A stretch of 64,000 bases of DNA from Nakamurella deserti (GCF_003260015.1 NZ_QCXS01000002.1:2542001-2606000), one strand, 5' to 3'; positions 1 to 9,838 are shown, counted from the stretch's first letter. A program made the numbers and translations. The notes: generated by a model from the sequence alone, not told the origin.

Positions 1-188
1 CGATCCTCACCTGCGGTGACGGCGCTCCGGTCGGCCTTTCGACCGTTCGTGCCGACCGGCCGCGCGGAAGGGGTGCATCCGCCGCCGTTGCGCGGGATCG
101 CCGACGGACCCGGGATACTGGACGGGATCCGATCGATCACCGGTCACCCCGGTCGGACGACGCGCCACGTGCACAGACAGGAGCCGCG

Positions 189-701
189 ATGCACCGCCGC
201 CCGCTGTGCCCGGTGCCCCGGCGCGGGGTCGTCGGCGTCCTGCTGGCGGCGCTGACCCTGACGGCATGCGCCGCCGCCGACCGGACCGGATCGCGCTCGA
301 CCGCGTCCGCGGTGGTGACGGAGGTGCCCGCCGACGTGGCGGCGTCGGGTGGCACCGCGCCGACCGACGACGTGCAGACGTCCGGACCGGTGACGCAGTC
401 CACCGCGCTGCCGACGGGATGGCCGCCGGGGCTGACGTTCCCCGAGGGGACGACGATCACGTGGTCGACCACCGACGACACCGGTATGTCCGTCCTGTTC
501 GACGCTCCGCAGGATCTGGCCACCCTGCGGTCGTACTTCGACGGGGTGGTCACCGCGCTGGGGTACGAGCGCAAGACCGACGAGGGCTTCGTCGACATGC
601 TGTCCACGTCCTGGGCGGCCGACGGCGTCACCGTCTCGGTGACCGCGACGCCCGTCGACGGCCGCACGTCCGGCGTCCTGCAGGTGCAGCCCGACGCGTG
701 A
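189..701 (+). CDS. putative secreted lipoprotein, function unknown
   Basis: A 170-residue protein that I do not recognise. The N-terminus is a lipoprotein signal: a basic start, a hydrophobic run from about residue 13, and a lipobox LTAC with the acceptor cysteine at residue 27. A Thr/Ser/Ala/Asp-rich linker follows to about residue 75, then a small globular part of about 95 residues (motifs such as TLRSYFDGVVTALGYER) that ends in VLQVQPDA. It should be anchored on the outer face of the membrane. It starts 188 bases into the window, so its upstream partner is not visible. The next gene on the same strand begins 70 bases later, and co-transcription is possible. Confidence 0.75.
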   Translation: MHRRPLCPVPRRGVVGVLLAALTLTACAAADRTGSRSTASAVVTEVPADVAASGGTAPTDDVQTSGPVTQSTALPTGWPPGLTFPEGTTITWSTTDDTGMSVLFDAPQDLATLRSYFDGVVTALGYERKTDEGFVDMLSTSWAADGVTVSVTATPVDGRTSGVLQVQPDA

Positions 702-771
702 CCCGCGGAACCGGTGGCGGCACCCCGTCCGATCACCCCATCCGATCCGGGCGCGGCTCCGAAGGGCTCTG

Positions 772-1500
772 GTGACGTTCTCCCGGACCTCTCCCGACCA
801 CGCGCACCTCATCGGGATGCACGCGGCGGAGGGTCGCACCGCCGAGCCGTCCGCGCTGTGCCTGGTCCTGCACGGTGGCCGGTCGGTGAGTGAGGCCGAG
901 GTGCTGGCCGGTCACATCGCGGTCCTGCGGATGCGTCCCGTCGCCCGGGTGCTGGCCCGGGCGCTGCCGTCGGTGGCGGTGTACCGCCTGCAGCTGTCCA
1001 TCCGCGGTTGGAACGGCTCCGGCGCCGCCCCGGTCCGTGACGCCCGGTGGGCCGTCCGCACCCTCCGGGCGCTGCATCCGGACGTCCCGATCGTGCTGGT
1101 CGGGCACTCGATGGGCGGCCGCACGGTGCTGCGTGTCGCCGACGAGCCGGCGGTCGTCGGGGTCGTGGGACTGGCCCCGTGGCTGCCCGCCGACGAGCCG
1201 ATCGCCCACCTGGGCGCTGTCGCCGTCCGGCTGGTGCACGGTGACCGGGACCGGATCGTCCCCGAGCCGAGCACCCGCGCCGTGGTGGCCCGGCTGCTCA
1301 CCGCCGGCGTCGACGTCCGCCGCTCGGTGCTGCCCGGGACCGGTCACGGCATGGTCCGCGGATGGCGACGCTGGAACGCCGAGGTGGTCGCCGCGGTCAC
1401 CGCCCTGCTCGGCGCCGCGCGCCGCACCGGCCCGGGCTCGCCGGTCGACCCGGCGGCGGGGAACCCCGGGGACCGGGTCCGCAGCGAGCCCGAGCACTGA
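772..1500 (+). CDS. alpha/beta-hydrolase family protein
   Basis: A 242-residue cytoplasmic protein with a serine-hydrolase pattern. An oxyanion-type HGG lies at residues 34-36 and the nucleophile elbow GHSMGG puts the likely catalytic serine at residue 113. A later VHGDRDRIVP strand carries the acid, and GTGHGM carries the histidine. The order and spacing fit the dienelactone-hydrolase/lysophospholipase type of alpha/beta-hydrolase. GTG at 772 is used because it is the first start after the preceding gene and the HGG strand follows at normal distance. The substrate cannot be told. It converges on the MFS gene at 1541-2698. Confidence 0.8.
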   Translation: MTFSRTSPDHAHLIGMHAAEGRTAEPSALCLVLHGGRSVSEAEVLAGHIAVLRMRPVARVLARALPSVAVYRLQLSIRGWNGSGAAPVRDARWAVRTLRALHPDVPIVLVGHSMGGRTVLRVADEPAVVGVVGLAPWLPADEPIAHLGAVAVRLVHGDRDRIVPEPSTRAVVARLLTAGVDVRRSVLPGTGHGMVRGWRRWNAEVVAAVTALLGAARRTGPGSPVDPAAGNPGDRVRSEPEH

Positions 1501-1540
1501 GCCGCCGCCGGCCCGGACCCGTCCCGCTCTTCCGGACCGG

Positions 1541-2698
1541 TCAGGCGGCCGCGGGTCGCCGCGGCGCTCCGACCGCGGCGACCGTCGCGGCCAGCGCCGC
1601 GAGTGCCGCGACGAGCACTGCCGCGCCCCACCAGCCGGTCCGCACGTACACGGCCGCGCCGAGATAGCCGATGAGGCTGGACCCCGCGTAGTAGCCCAGC
1701 GAGTAGAGCGCGGTCGCCTGGGAGCGGGCCTGCGGGATGCGCTCACCGGCCCAGCTGGCGGCCAGCGCGTGCGCGACGAAGAAGCCGAACGTGACCAGCA
1801 CCAGCCCCACGACAATGAGCCAGAGCGGGCCGGCGAGCGTGACCAGCGCCCCGACGCTCATTCCGGACCCAGCGGTGATCAGGACGGTGTGGCGGCCCCA
1901 GCGCCCGACCAGCCGTCCCACCGCCGACGACCCGACGGTGCCGACCAGGTACGCCACGAACAGCAGGCTGACCACGGTCGGCGACAGCAGGTAGGGCGGC
2001 GCCACCAGCCGGAACGCCAGCAGGTTGTACATCGTGACGAACCCGCCCATCAGCAGGAAGCCCTGCAGGTAGAACACCCACACCACGCGGTCGGACCGCA
2101 GCGCCAGCCGGATCCGGCCGGGGGTGCGCGCGGTCGGGCGGACCGCGGAGCCCGGGAGCAGCACCACGAACACGATCGCGGCGACCGCGACCACGACGCC
2201 GGTGGCCGCCGTCCCCCACCGCCAGCCGAACGTGCCGCCGACGGTGCCGGAGACCAGCCGGCCGACGAGACCGCCGATGGTGGTGCCGGCGACGTAGATG
2301 CCGCCGACCGCGGCGGCGCGGCCCGCTCGGTCGAGCTCCACGACGTGGGCGATGGCCAACGCCGGGAGCGCCCCGAGCGCGAGACCGGAGATGCCGCGCA
2401 ACACCAGCAGCGTCCCGAACGTGGGGGCCAGCGGCAGCAGCAGACCGACGACCGCGGTCACCACGGCCGACAGCCGCATGGCCCGGGCCCGGCCGATGCG
2501 GTCCGCGACCGCCGCCCACGGCAGCACCGACAGGGCCAGCGCCCCGGTGGCGACCGAGACGGTCAGTGCGGCGGCGGACTCGCCGACCTGCCAGGAGTCG
2601 GCCAGATCCGGCAGCAGCGCCTGCGTCGTGTACAGCTCGGAGAAGGTGGCGACCCCGCCGGCGAGCAGCGCGACGGTGAGCCGGGTGGAGGCCTGCAT
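1541..2698 (-). CDS. MFS transporter, 12-helix type
   Basis: A 385-residue membrane protein with about 12 hydrophobic helices in two halves. The first helix pair is followed by a DRIGRARAM loop, the MFS motif-A position, and the start (LLAGGVATFSELYTTQALLP) resembles the YnfM/arabinose-efflux branch of the major facilitator superfamily. It is probably a proton-linked efflux carrier of the inner membrane with unknown substrate. The ATG start is 70 bases downstream of the purL stop on the same strand, so it may receive read-through from the purine operon. No regulator lies next to it. Confidence 0.85.
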   Translation of the reverse strand: MQASTRLTVALLAGGVATFSELYTTQALLPDLADSWQVGESAAALTVSVATGALALSVLPWAAVADRIGRARAMRLSAVVTAVVGLLLPLAPTFGTLLVLRGISGLALGALPALAIAHVVELDRAGRAAAVGGIYVAGTTIGGLVGRLVSGTVGGTFGWRWGTAATGVVVAVAAIVFVVLLPGSAVRPTARTPGRIRLALRSDRVVWVFYLQGFLLMGGFVTMYNLLAFRLVAPPYLLSPTVVSLLFVAYLVGTVGSSAVGRLVGRWGRHTVLITAGSGMSVGALVTLAGPLWLIVVGLVLVTFGFFVAHALAASWAGERIPQARSQATALYSLGYYAGSSLIGYLGAAVYVRTGWWGAAVLVAALAALAATVAAVGAPRRPAAA

Positions 2699-2768
2699 CA
2701 GCGGCGGACCCGGTGGCGGGACGGTCCCGCCCGCTCGGCGGACACGATCACCCGGCCACCGGGGCGGC

Positions 2769-5069
2769 TCAGCCGAACAGCGCCGGCAGCGTGCCGGACC
2801 ACGCCTCGCGCAGCTCGGCCAGGGTCAGGTCGCCGACGTCCTGGATCTCCAGGGTCGGCACCTCGCCGGGACCGGCCGGCAGCACGGCGCCGACGCGCAG
2901 CAGCGGCTGCTGCCGGGCCAGGCACATCTCGGTGAAGCGCAGCTCCTCGCTGCGCGGCACCGCGACGAGCACCCGCGCGGTCGATTCGGAGAACAGGAAC
3001 GTGAACGGGTCGATGTCGGCGGGCGGCACCAGCCGGGCACCGGTCTCGCCGGTCAGGCACATCTCGACGATCGCCGACGCCAGCCCACCCTCGGAGAGGT
3101 CGTGCGCGGCCGACACCATGCCGTCCCGGGACCCGGCGATGAGGATCTCGCCGAGTTTGCGCTCCGCCTCGAGGTCGACGACCGGCGGCTTCCCGCCGAG
3201 GTGACCGTGCACCACGTTCGCCCACTCGGAGCCGTCGAGCTCGTCGTGGGTCGCCCCGAGCAGCAGCAGGGTCTCGCCCGCCTCCTGCCCGATGCCGGGG
3301 ATCGTCCGGCGGCGCACGTCGTCGATGACGCCGAGCACCCCGACCACCGGTGTCGGCAGGATCGCCGTCGTCCCGGTCTGGTTGTAGAAGCTGACGTTGC
3401 CGCCGGTGACCGGGATGCCGAGCGTCGCGCAGCCGTCGGCCAGCCCACGGACGGCCTGCTGGAACTGCCACATCACGGCCGGGTCCTCGGGCGAGCCGAA
3501 GTTCAGGCAGTTGGTGACCGCGACCGGCTTGGCGCCGGTGGTGACGACGTTGCGGTACGACTCGGCCAGCGCGAGCTGCGCCCCGGCGTAGGGGTCCAGC
3601 GCGGTGAAGCGCGAGTTGCAGTCGGTCGCCATCGCCACGCCCAGGTACGAGTCGTCCGAGACGCGGACGATGCCGGCGTCGGCGGGCTGCGCGAGCACGG
3701 TGTTGCCGCGGACGTAGCGGTCGTACTGGTCGGTGACCCAGCCGCGGGAGCACAGGTTGGGCGACGCGATCATCGTCAGGATGAGCTCGCGGATGTCCGC
3801 CGGCGTGCCCGGCCGGGCCAGACCGGCGGTGCCGGCGGCGATCAGCGCGTCCTGGGAGTCGGGACGCTGCACGGGCCGCTGGTAGACCGGGCCGTCGTGG
3901 GCGACGGTCCGCGGCGGCACGTCGACGACGACCTCGTCGTGGAAGGTGATGACGAGCCGACCGGTCCCGGTGACCTCACCGATGACGTCGGCCTGGACCT
4001 CCCACTTGGCGCAGACGGCCAGGAAGGCGTCCACCTTGTCGGGGGTGACGACCGCGCACATGCGTTCCTGCGACTCGCTGGACAGGATCTCGGCGGGTGA
4101 CATGCCCTCGGCGCGCAGCGGCACCCGGTCGAGCTCGATGCGCATCCCGCCGTCGCCGGCGGACGCGAGCTCGGAGGTGGCACACGACAACCCGGCGCCG
4201 CCGAGGTCCTGGATGCCCACGACGAGGTCGGCCTGGTAGGCCTCCAGCGTGCACTCGATGAGGACCTTCTCGGCGAACGGGTCGCCGACCTGGACGCTGG
4301 GCAGCTTGCGGCGGCTGTTGGACCCGCCGCCCGCACCACCGTCGCCGGCGAAGGTGTCCGAGGCCAGCACGGAGACGCCGCCGATGCCGTCGAGGCCGGT
4401 GCGGGAGCCGTACAGGATGACCTTGTTGCCCTCGCCGGAGGCGTGCGCGGTGTACATGTCCGCGGCGCGCAGGACGCCGATGCAGGCCGCGTTGACCAGC
4501 GGGTTCCCGGCGAAGGAGGCGTCGAAGAAGACCTCGCCGCCGATGTTGGGCAGGCCCAGGGAGTTGCCGTAGCCGCCGACGCCGGACACGATCCCGGGGA
4601 GCACCCGCGCGGTGTCGGGGGCGTCCGCCGGACCGAACCGCAGCTGGTCCATCACCGCGACCGGACGGGCGCCCATGGCGAGGATGTCGCGGACGATGCC
4701 GCCGACACCGGTGGCCGCACCCTGGTAGGGCTCGACGTAGGACGGGTGGTTGTGCGACTCGACCTTGAAGGTGACCGCCCAGCCGTCGCCGACGTCGACG
4801 ACTCCGGCGTTCTCGCCGATGCCGGCCAGCATCACCGAGCGCATCTCGTCGGTGGTGGTCGCGCCGAAGTAGGACAGGTGCACCTTGGACGACTTGTACG
4901 AGCAGTGCTCGGACCACATCACCGAGTACATGGCGAGCTCGGCGTCGGTGGGCCGGCGGCCCAGGATCTCCTTGATGGCGGCGTACTCGTCGTCCTTGAG
5001 CCCCAGCTCGCGGTAGGGCTGCTCCTGGTCGGGAGTGGCCTCGGCGACGGTGACGGTGTCGAGCTGCAC
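2769..5069 (-). CDS. purL: phosphoribosylformylglycinamidine synthase, large subunit PurL
   Basis: Catalyses the ATP-dependent conversion of FGAR to FGAM in purine synthesis, using ammonia delivered by PurQ. The 766 residues match the small-type PurL used with separate PurS and PurQ. The N-terminus shows the [12 protein letters not shown] block; then come two AIRS-like halves with glycine-rich nucleotide loops ([21 protein letters not shown]) and the C-terminal AHDLSEGGL motif. The GTG start at 5069 gives the family N-terminus [14 protein letters not shown]. The frame is open further upstream but only inside purQ. It starts 5 bases after the purQ stop, with a GAAGG-type ribosome site, so it is the third gene of a purS-purQ-purL operon. 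Confidence 0.96.
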   Translation of the reverse strand: MQLDTVTVAEATPDQEQPYRELGLKDDEYAAIKEILGRRPTDAELAMYSVMWSEHCSYKSSKVHLSYFGATTTDEMRSVMLAGIGENAGVVDVGDGWAVTFKVESHNHPSYVEPYQGAATGVGGIVRDILAMGARPVAVMDQLRFGPADAPDTARVLPGIVSGVGGYGNSLGLPNIGGEVFFDASFAGNPLVNAACIGVLRAADMYTAHASGEGNKVILYGSRTGLDGIGGVSVLASDTFAGDGGAGGGSNSRRKLPSVQVGDPFAEKVLIECTLEAYQADLVVGIQDLGGAGLSCATSELASAGDGGMRIELDRVPLRAEGMSPAEILSSESQERMCAVVTPDKVDAFLAVCAKWEVQADVIGEVTGTGRLVITFHDEVVVDVPPRTVAHDGPVYQRPVQRPDSQDALIAAGTAGLARPGTPADIRELILTMIASPNLCSRGWVTDQYDRYVRGNTVLAQPADAGIVRVSDDSYLGVAMATDCNSRFTALDPYAGAQLALAESYRNVVTTGAKPVAVTNCLNFGSPEDPAVMWQFQQAVRGLADGCATLGIPVTGGNVSFYNQTGTTAILPTPVVGVLGVIDDVRRRTIPGIGQEAGETLLLLGATHDELDGSEWANVVHGHLGGKPPVVDLEAERKLGEILIAGSRDGMVSAAHDLSEGGLASAIVEMCLTGETGARLVPPADIDPFTFLFSESTARVLVAVPRSEELRFTEMCLARQQPLLRVGAVLPAGPGEVPTLEIQDVGDLTLAELREAWSGTLPALFG

Positions 5070-5074
5070 GGCGA

Positions 5075-5794
5075 TCAGACCTTCACTGCCGACGTCACGG
5101 CATCGACGATGGAGAGGAACATGCCGAGCCCGTCGTCGGTCGGCCCGGTGAGGGCGTCGATGGCGTGCTCGGGGTGCGGCATGAGGGCGGCGATGCGGCC
5201 GTCGGCGGAGCAGATGCCGGCGATGTCGTTGAGCGACCCGTTGGGGTTCGCATGGCCCTCGTCGACGACATAGCGCATCAGGACACGGTTCTCGGCCTCG
5301 AGCTCGGCGAGGACCGCGGGGTCGGCGACGTAGCGGCCCTCGGCGTTCTTCAGCGGGACGAGGATCTCCGCGCCCTTGTCGTAGCGCGTGGTCCACGGGG
5401 TCTCGGTGTTCTCCACCCGCAGCCACTGGTCGCGGCAGAGGAACCGCAGGCCGTTGTTGCGCATCACCACGCCGGGCAGCAGGTGCGCCTCGACGAGGAT
5501 CTGGAAGCCGTTGCAGATGCCCAGCACGGGCAGTCCGCCGCGGGCGGCGTCGATGACCGCGCGCATCACCGGCGCCTGCGCGGAGATCGCACCGGCCCGA
5601 AGATAATCGCCGTAGGAGAAGCCACCGGGGACGATGACCGCGTCCAGCGCGGGCAGCGCGTCGTCGGCGTGCCACAGCGGCACGGCCTCGGCGCCGGCGT
5701 ACCTCACCGCGCGGGCGGCGTCGACGTCGTCCAGGGTGCCGGGGAAGGTGATGACGCCGATCCGGGCGCCGCTCGCCGCGCCTGCCTGGGTCAT
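5075..5794 (-). CDS. purQ: phosphoribosylformylglycinamidine synthase, glutaminase subunit PurQ
   Basis: Glutamine amidotransferase subunit of the PurS-PurQ-PurL complex, which feeds ammonia to PurL. The 239 residues hold the class I triad elements: the nucleophile cysteine in GICNGFQ, and His and Glu in the terminal PHPEHA. The frame allows an ATG 36 bases earlier, but the ATG at 5794 overlaps the purS stop as ATGA and gives the usual N-terminus, reaching the RIGVITFPG strand after eleven residues. That overlap suggests translational coupling with purS. Confidence 0.96.
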   Translation of the reverse strand: MTQAGAASGARIGVITFPGTLDDVDAARAVRYAGAEAVPLWHADDALPALDAVIVPGGFSYGDYLRAGAISAQAPVMRAVIDAARGGLPVLGICNGFQILVEAHLLPGVVMRNNGLRFLCRDQWLRVENTETPWTTRYDKGAEILVPLKNAEGRYVADPAVLAELEAENRVLMRYVVDEGHANPNGSLNDIAGICSADGRIAALMPHPEHAIDALTGPTDDGLGMFLSIVDAVTSAVKV

Positions 5795-6042
5795 ACGGTC
5801 TCCACCGCGTCGACCCGGCGGATGGTCCACAGCTCGATCACCGGGTTGGCCAGCAGCGTCGAGGCGATGTGCTCGAGCTCCTCGTCGGTGACGGTGTCGT
5901 CGACCTCGAGGTCGAAGTGCTTGCCCTGACGGACGGACGAGATCCCGGGGTGCCCCAACCGGCCGAGGGCGCCGAGGATGGCCTTTCCCTGGGGGTCGAG
6001 GATCTCCGGCTTGATCACCACGTCGACTTCTACGCGCGCCAC
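5791..6042 (-). CDS. purS: phosphoribosylformylglycinamidine synthase subunit PurS
   Basis: An 83-residue structural subunit needed for PurQ-PurL assembly and ammonia channelling. It shows the family pattern: a first strand ([19 protein letters not shown]), then [20 protein letters not shown] and a C-terminal helix with NPVIELW. It is the first gene of the purSQL operon; a GAGAGT ribosome site lies a few bases before the ATG. The operon promoter must sit in the 39 bases between this gene and the MarR gene stop at 6082, or transcription may come from further upstream. Confidence 0.95.
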   Translation of the reverse strand: MARVEVDVVIKPEILDPQGKAILGALGRLGHPGISSVRQGKHFDLEVDDTVTDEELEHIASTLLANPVIELWTIRRVDAVETV

Positions 6043-6081
6043 AGCGACTCTCCTGAAAGTGGGGGGTAGGCAGCAGACAGC

Positions 6082-6747
6082 CTAGTCGCTGGGGGACCCC
6101 TCCCCTTTCGGATCGACGGCGGCCGTGGCCGCTCCGCCGGGCGGCACGATCGGTCGCACGGGCACGGCGACGGCACGCAGGTGCTCGGCCAGTGCCTCCA
6201 GCGCCGGCACCACGTCGACGAGGTCCTGCTGCAGGTGCGCGGGCAGCGCCGACACGTGGGCGGCGAACACGGCGGTCCGGGCCTGCTTGATCTGGGTCTG
6301 CAGCGCCGTCCCGGCGGGCGTGATGGCCACGTGCGCGACCCGCCCGTCGGCGGGGTCGGTGTAGCGCCGGATCAGGCCCATCGGTTCGAGTTTGCCCACG
6401 ACCCGGGACAGCATCGACGGGTTCAGCCCCTCGAACTCGGCCAGCTGGGCCAGCGCCATGTCCTCCTCGCGGGCGACGGTCGCCAGCACCGACAGCTGCG
6501 TCGGGGTCAGGCCGACGTCGGGGATCTGCTGGGACAGCCGGCGCGCGGTGCGGGCCAGCGCGATCCGCATCCGGCTGATCTCCTCGCCGTGCGCCGCGGC
6601 GGGGCCGGCGGCGGGGTCGACACGCTCGCCGGGTTCCCCGGGCCGGGCGGGACCCGTGGGCCCCGCCGGCACGGCGTACCCGGTGGCGCCGGCGGGGGTC
6701 GTCCCGCCGGCGGGGAGGGTGACCTCAGCGGGAGTGGTGTGGTCCAT
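6082..6747 (-). CDS. MarR-family transcriptional regulator
   Basis: A 221-residue regulator. The first 55 or so residues are a low-complexity Pro/Gly/Ala region; the winged helix-turn-helix of MarR proteins follows ([22 protein letters not shown], then [25 protein letters not shown] as recognition helix, then the [20 protein letters not shown] wing). The start at 6747 is chosen because AGGGGAGAG sits directly before the ATG; the frame is open to 6915. It is divergent from the MFS pump at 7002, with a palindrome at 6898-6911 between them, so it probably represses that pump and itself. The ligand is unknown. Confidence 0.88.
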   Translation of the reverse strand: MDHTTPAEVTLPAGGTTPAGATGYAVPAGPTGPARPGEPGERVDPAAGPAAAHGEEISRMRIALARTARRLSQQIPDVGLTPTQLSVLATVAREEDMALAQLAEFEGLNPSMLSRVVGKLEPMGLIRRYTDPADGRVAHVAITPAGTALQTQIKQARTAVFAAHVSALPAHLQQDLVDVVPALEALAEHLRAVAVPVRPIVPPGGAATAAVDPKGEGSPSD

Positions 6748-6897
6748 CTCTCCCCTCCGGGCGCCGGATGCCGTGCCGACACCGGCGTCGGACGGCCGGG
6801 TGGCGCTCTCACGATAGGCGGCGGATCGGCGCATCCGGCTCCCTCGGGACAGGAGGACTCGACGCAGATCGTTCGCCGGAGTAACGTATCCGGAAGA

Positions 6898-6911
6898 TTG
6901 CCGGTCGGCAA
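6898..6911. promoter_or_regulatory. candidate MarR operator (TTGCCG-GT-CGGCAA)
   Basis: A perfect inverted repeat of two 6-base arms around GT in the divergent MarR/MFS promoter region. It lies in one of the few less GC-rich stretches here and is flanked by outer GTAA and TTAC arms (from about 6881 to 6920). The size fits a MarR dimer site. Assignment to the adjacent regulator is inference. Confidence 0.5.
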
Positions 6912-7001
6912 GCAAGCATTACCCGTTCCTGAGCGGGCACACGGACACGCGGCACGGCCCCGGAGGCGGACATCAGCATCACCAGTCGCAGGACACCCAC
7001 G

Positions 7002-8483
7002 TTGCCGAGCCGCACCCGCCGCCTCCCCGCGCCGCCGCCCACCCACCACGCGCCGGTCCGCCCGTCCGGGTCGTCACCGGTCCGGCGGCCACCCGCGGCA
7101 CCCCCGGTCCCGCCGGTCGCCGACACCTCCCCCGCCCGCCGGCGGCTGATCTTCGCGATCGTCGCGGTGGCACTGTTCATGTCGGCGATGGACCAGTCGA
7201 TCGTCGCGACCGCGTTGGGCTCCATCCAGACCGATCTGGGCGCCGGCATCAACTGGACGGGCTGGACGGTCACCGCCTACGCCCTCGGGCAGGTCTTCGT
7301 GATGCCGATCGCCGGCCGGATGAGCGACCAGTACGGGCGCAAGAAGATCTTCCTGGCCAGCGCGGCGCTGTTCACCGGCGCCTCGCTCGCCTGCGGCCTG
7401 GCCGGCAACATCTACCTGCTGGTTCTCTTCCGGGTGCTGCAGGCCGTCGGCGGCGGCGCGTTCATGCCGTCGGCGACCGGCATCGTCGCCGACCACTTCG
7501 GAGCCGACCGGGACCGCGCCATCGGCCTGTTCACCAGCGTCTTCCCCATCGGCGGCATGGTCGGCCCGGTCGTCGGCTCGGTCATCGTCAGCACCTGGTC
7601 GTGGCGGGAGATCTTCCTGGTCAACGTGCCGCTGGGGATCGCGCTGATCCTGCTCGGCTGGAAGTTCCTGCCCCGCTCGGACGTGCGTCGCGCGGGTACG
7701 ACCGACGTCGCCGGCATCGCGCTGTTCAGCGGGATCCTGCTGGCCGGGATGGGCGCGGTCACCCACCTCGGATCGGCGGCGGCGTCGGTGACGGACCCGC
7801 TGTTCCTGGTGCTGGTGGCGGTGGCCGTCCTCGCCGCGGTGGGGTTCCTGCGCCATATCCGCCGGCACCGCACGCCGGTCATCCCGCCGCGGTTCCTCCA
7901 CGGGCCGGGCTTCGGCGTCATCAACCTGCTCAACTTCGTCTACGGCGCCGCCGCGCTCGGCTTCGCCGTGCTGGTGCCCGTCTACGTCGAGAACCGTTAC
8001 GGGCTGGACCTGCTGCAGGCGGGTTCGCTGCTCACCGGGCGGGCCGTCGGGATGATCGCGCTGGCGGGACTGGCCGTCTGGGCGCTGCGGCGGACCGGTG
8101 TGCGACTGCCGATGACGGTGGGCTTCCTGCTGGTGGCGGCCGGACTGGGCGGGATGGCGCTGGTGCCGCCGGGAACCGCGTCGCCGTTCGTCTGGCTGGC
8201 CGTGCTGGCGGTGCTGACCGGCGTCGGTACCGGCCTCGCGGTGCCGGCCGCGAACAACGCCGGCCTGCAGCTCGCCCCGGAGAGCGTCGCCGTCATCGCG
8301 GGTCTGCGGGGGATGTTCCGGCAGGCCGGGGCGATCGTGGCGGTCAGCGTCGCCACCGCCGTGATGGCGCGCGCCGCGGTGCCGGCCGAGGCGCTGTCGA
8401 CCGTGTTCCTGGTCTCCGCCGGGTTGCTGGTCGTCGCCGCCGTGTCGGTCCGGATGATCCCGGAGCACAAGGGCGCCTGGTAG
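7002..8483 (+). CDS. MFS multidrug-type efflux transporter
   Basis: A 493-residue transporter. After a Pro/Arg-rich cytoplasmic N-terminus of about 45 residues come a series of hydrophobic helices. The first (AIVAVALFMSAMDQSIVATA) is the motif D1 of DHA2/EmrB-type drug exporters, followed by GRMSDQYGRKKIF (motif A), the RVLQAVGGGAF helix and the GGMVGPVVGSVI motif-C region. A proton-driven exporter of toxic compounds is likely; the substrate is unknown. The start is TTG at 7002. It is divergent from the MarR gene. A hairpin (8483-8509) overlaps the stop codon. Confidence 0.85.
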   Translation: MPSRTRRLPAPPPTHHAPVRPSGSSPVRRPPAAPPVPPVADTSPARRRLIFAIVAVALFMSAMDQSIVATALGSIQTDLGAGINWTGWTVTAYALGQVFVMPIAGRMSDQYGRKKIFLASAALFTGASLACGLAGNIYLLVLFRVLQAVGGGAFMPSATGIVADHFGADRDRAIGLFTSVFPIGGMVGPVVGSVIVSTWSWREIFLVNVPLGIALILLGWKFLPRSDVRRAGTTDVAGIALFSGILLAGMGAVTHLGSAAASVTDPLFLVLVAVAVLAAVGFLRHIRRHRTPVIPPRFLHGPGFGVINLLNFVYGAAALGFAVLVPVYVENRYGLDLLQAGSLLTGRAVGMIALAGLAVWALRRTGVRLPMTVGFLLVAAGLGGMALVPPGTASPFVWLAVLAVLTGVGTGLAVPAANNAGLQLAPESVAVIAGLRGMFRQAGAIVAVSVATAVMARAAVPAEALSTVFLVSAGLLVVAAVSVRMIPEHKGAW

Positions 8484-8509
8484 GCCCGGCGAACCCTGGG
8501 TTCCGGGCC
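8483..8509 (+). terminator. hairpin after the MFS gene
   Basis: GGCCCGG and CCGGGCC arms, extended by AACCC/GGGTT after a two-base bulge, begin at the last base of the TAG stop. There is no U-tract, as is common in high-GC actinobacteria. Confidence 0.4.
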
Positions 8510-8590
8510 CCGGTGCGGGCACCCGCGCATCATGTGGCGCAGCTCCGCATCACCAGTTGATGCCGCGCCTCGGTTGCCACAGGTGCGCCG

Positions 8591-9382
8591 GTGACACCTC
8601 GGATGCGACGCCGCTCACCCCGGCCCGGCACACTGGGCGGCGTGTACGTCGTCGAGGACGGTCCGCGGGACGGACCGCCGATCCTGCTGGTGCACGGATT
8701 CGCGTCCTCGTCCCACGCCTTCGACCGGCTGGTCGAGGCGCTGCCCGACCGACGCGTGATCCGGGTCGACCTGCTGGGCCACGGCCGCACCGGCGGCGGC
8801 GCCGCGGACGCGACCGTCCAGGCCGACGCGCTCGCCGCGGTGCTGCACGACCGTGACCTGCACGAGGTGACCGCGGTCGGCCACTCCTACGGCGCCGACG
8901 TGGTCCTCGCGCTCGCCGCGGTCAGCGACCGGGTGCGCCGGACGGTAATCCTGGCCCAGGGGCCCGACTACGCCGGCACCCCGGTGCCCCGGGTCGGCTT
9001 CCTGACGGACCGGCCGGCGCTGACCCGGCGGCTGCACACCGCGCTCCGGCCGGCGCTGGGCACACTCGCCCGGCGCCCGTGGAAACCGGTCGTCCGGCAG
9101 GGTCTGGACGACCTCAAGGCGACCGATCCGGCGATGCTGCGCGTCGTGCTCGCCGACCGCCGGGCCACGTTGGCCGCCACCCCGCTGGACGCGCAGCTGT
9201 CCGCGCTCGGACGGCCCGCCCTGGTCGTCCTCGGTGGTCGGGACCGGTTGTACGGCGCCCGCGCCGCCGACCGCTACCGGGCGGCCGGGGCCCGGGTCGA
9301 GGTGATCGCCGCCAGCGGACACGCGATGCCGCAGGAGCACCCGGCCGAGGTCGCCGCGCTGCTGCGCGGTTTCGCCATCTGA
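8591..9382 (+). CDS. alpha/beta-hydrolase
   Basis: A 263-residue hydrolase of the classic alpha/beta fold. It has ILLVHGF near residue 35 (oxyanion region), VIRVDLLGHGRTG, the nucleophile elbow GHSYGAD, a late acid strand (LVVLGGRDRLYG) and ASGHAMPQEHP with the histidine. The fold resembles haloperoxidase/esterase-type proteins; the substrate cannot be given. The start is the GTG at 8591, although GTG at 8642 (in front of YVVEDG) would also give a full domain. It is cytoplasmic and a single gene, ending 12 bases before the convergent RidA-like gene. Confidence 0.82.
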   Translation: MTPRMRRRSPRPGTLGGVYVVEDGPRDGPPILLVHGFASSSHAFDRLVEALPDRRVIRVDLLGHGRTGGGAADATVQADALAAVLHDRDLHEVTAVGHSYGADVVLALAAVSDRVRRTVILAQGPDYAGTPVPRVGFLTDRPALTRRLHTALRPALGTLARRPWKPVVRQGLDDLKATDPAMLRVVLADRRATLAATPLDAQLSALGRPALVVLGGRDRLYGARAADRYRAAGARVEVIAASGHAMPQEHPAEVAALLRGFAI

Positions 9383-9394
9383 CCCCGGGCCGGC

Positions 9395-9802
9395 TCAGGC
9401 CAGCACGGCGGTGACGTCCACCTCGACCAGCAGGTCCGGCTCCCCCAGCGCGACCACCCCGATCAGCGTGATCGGCGCGCCGAGTTCCTGCTCCAGCGCC
9501 TGGCAGGCCCGCCGGAAACCCGCGCCGAGCGACGGCATCTTGTCGGGCGTCCAGTCCACGACGTACACCGTCACCTTGGCGACGTCGGCGAAGGTGCCGC
9601 CGACCGCGGCGAGCGCCGCCGCGACGTTGAGACAGGCCTGCTCGACCTGCGTGGCGAGGTCGCCGGCGCCGACCGGCTCCCCGGTGGCGGTACGGGCCAC
9701 CTGACCGGCGAGGTACACGGTCCGACCGCCGGTGGCGACGGCCACTTGGTGGTAGATCTCCGACCTCGGCAGGGCCTCGGGGTGGATGAGCTCGATCGGC
9801 AT
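9395..9802 (-). CDS. RidA-family (Rid) protein lacking the usual active-site arginine
   Basis: A 135-residue protein of the YjgF/YER057c/UK114 fold, usually a trimer that deaminates reactive enamines/imines. Family features are TVYLAGQVA, the QVEQACLNVAAALAAVGG helix, DVAKVTVYVVD and the C-terminal LVEVDVTAVLA strand. The arginine that binds the substrate carboxylate in RidA (PAR-S/T context before the last strand) is not there: the corresponding stretch reads GAPITLIGV. This points to a Rid subgroup of different function. An AAGGAG site precedes the ATG. Two operator-like repeats lie immediately upstream, between it and a divergent TetR gene. Confidence 0.88.
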   Translation of the reverse strand: MPIELIHPEALPRSEIYHQVAVATGGRTVYLAGQVARTATGEPVGAGDLATQVEQACLNVAAALAAVGGTFADVAKVTVYVVDWTPDKMPSLGAGFRRACQALEQELGAPITLIGVVALGEPDLLVEVDVTAVLA

Positions 9803-9816
9803 GACGACTCTCCTTC

Positions 9817-9831
9817 CATAGCAGCGTTATG
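9817..9831. promoter_or_regulatory. operator copy 1 for the RidA/TetR pair (CATAGCAGCGTTATG)
   Basis: First of two near-identical 15-base imperfect palindromes (CATA...TATG ends) in the 64-base divergent region. It lies next to the RidA-like gene's ribosome site, so a bound protein would block that promoter or message start. It differs from copy 2 at one base. Confidence 0.6.
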
Positions 9832-9838
9832 CAACAAA

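Noticed and set aside
890-2935. Very long plus-strand frame (681 codons) over the hydrolase and MFS genes
   Set aside because: It is a GC-rich shadow: the translation is Arg/Pro/Gly-rich low complexity and crosses two well-supported genes on either strand.
5070-5675. Upstream extension of the purL frame
   Set aside because: The extension lies within purQ in another frame, is Arg-rich, and PurL family proteins begin at the GTG at 5069.
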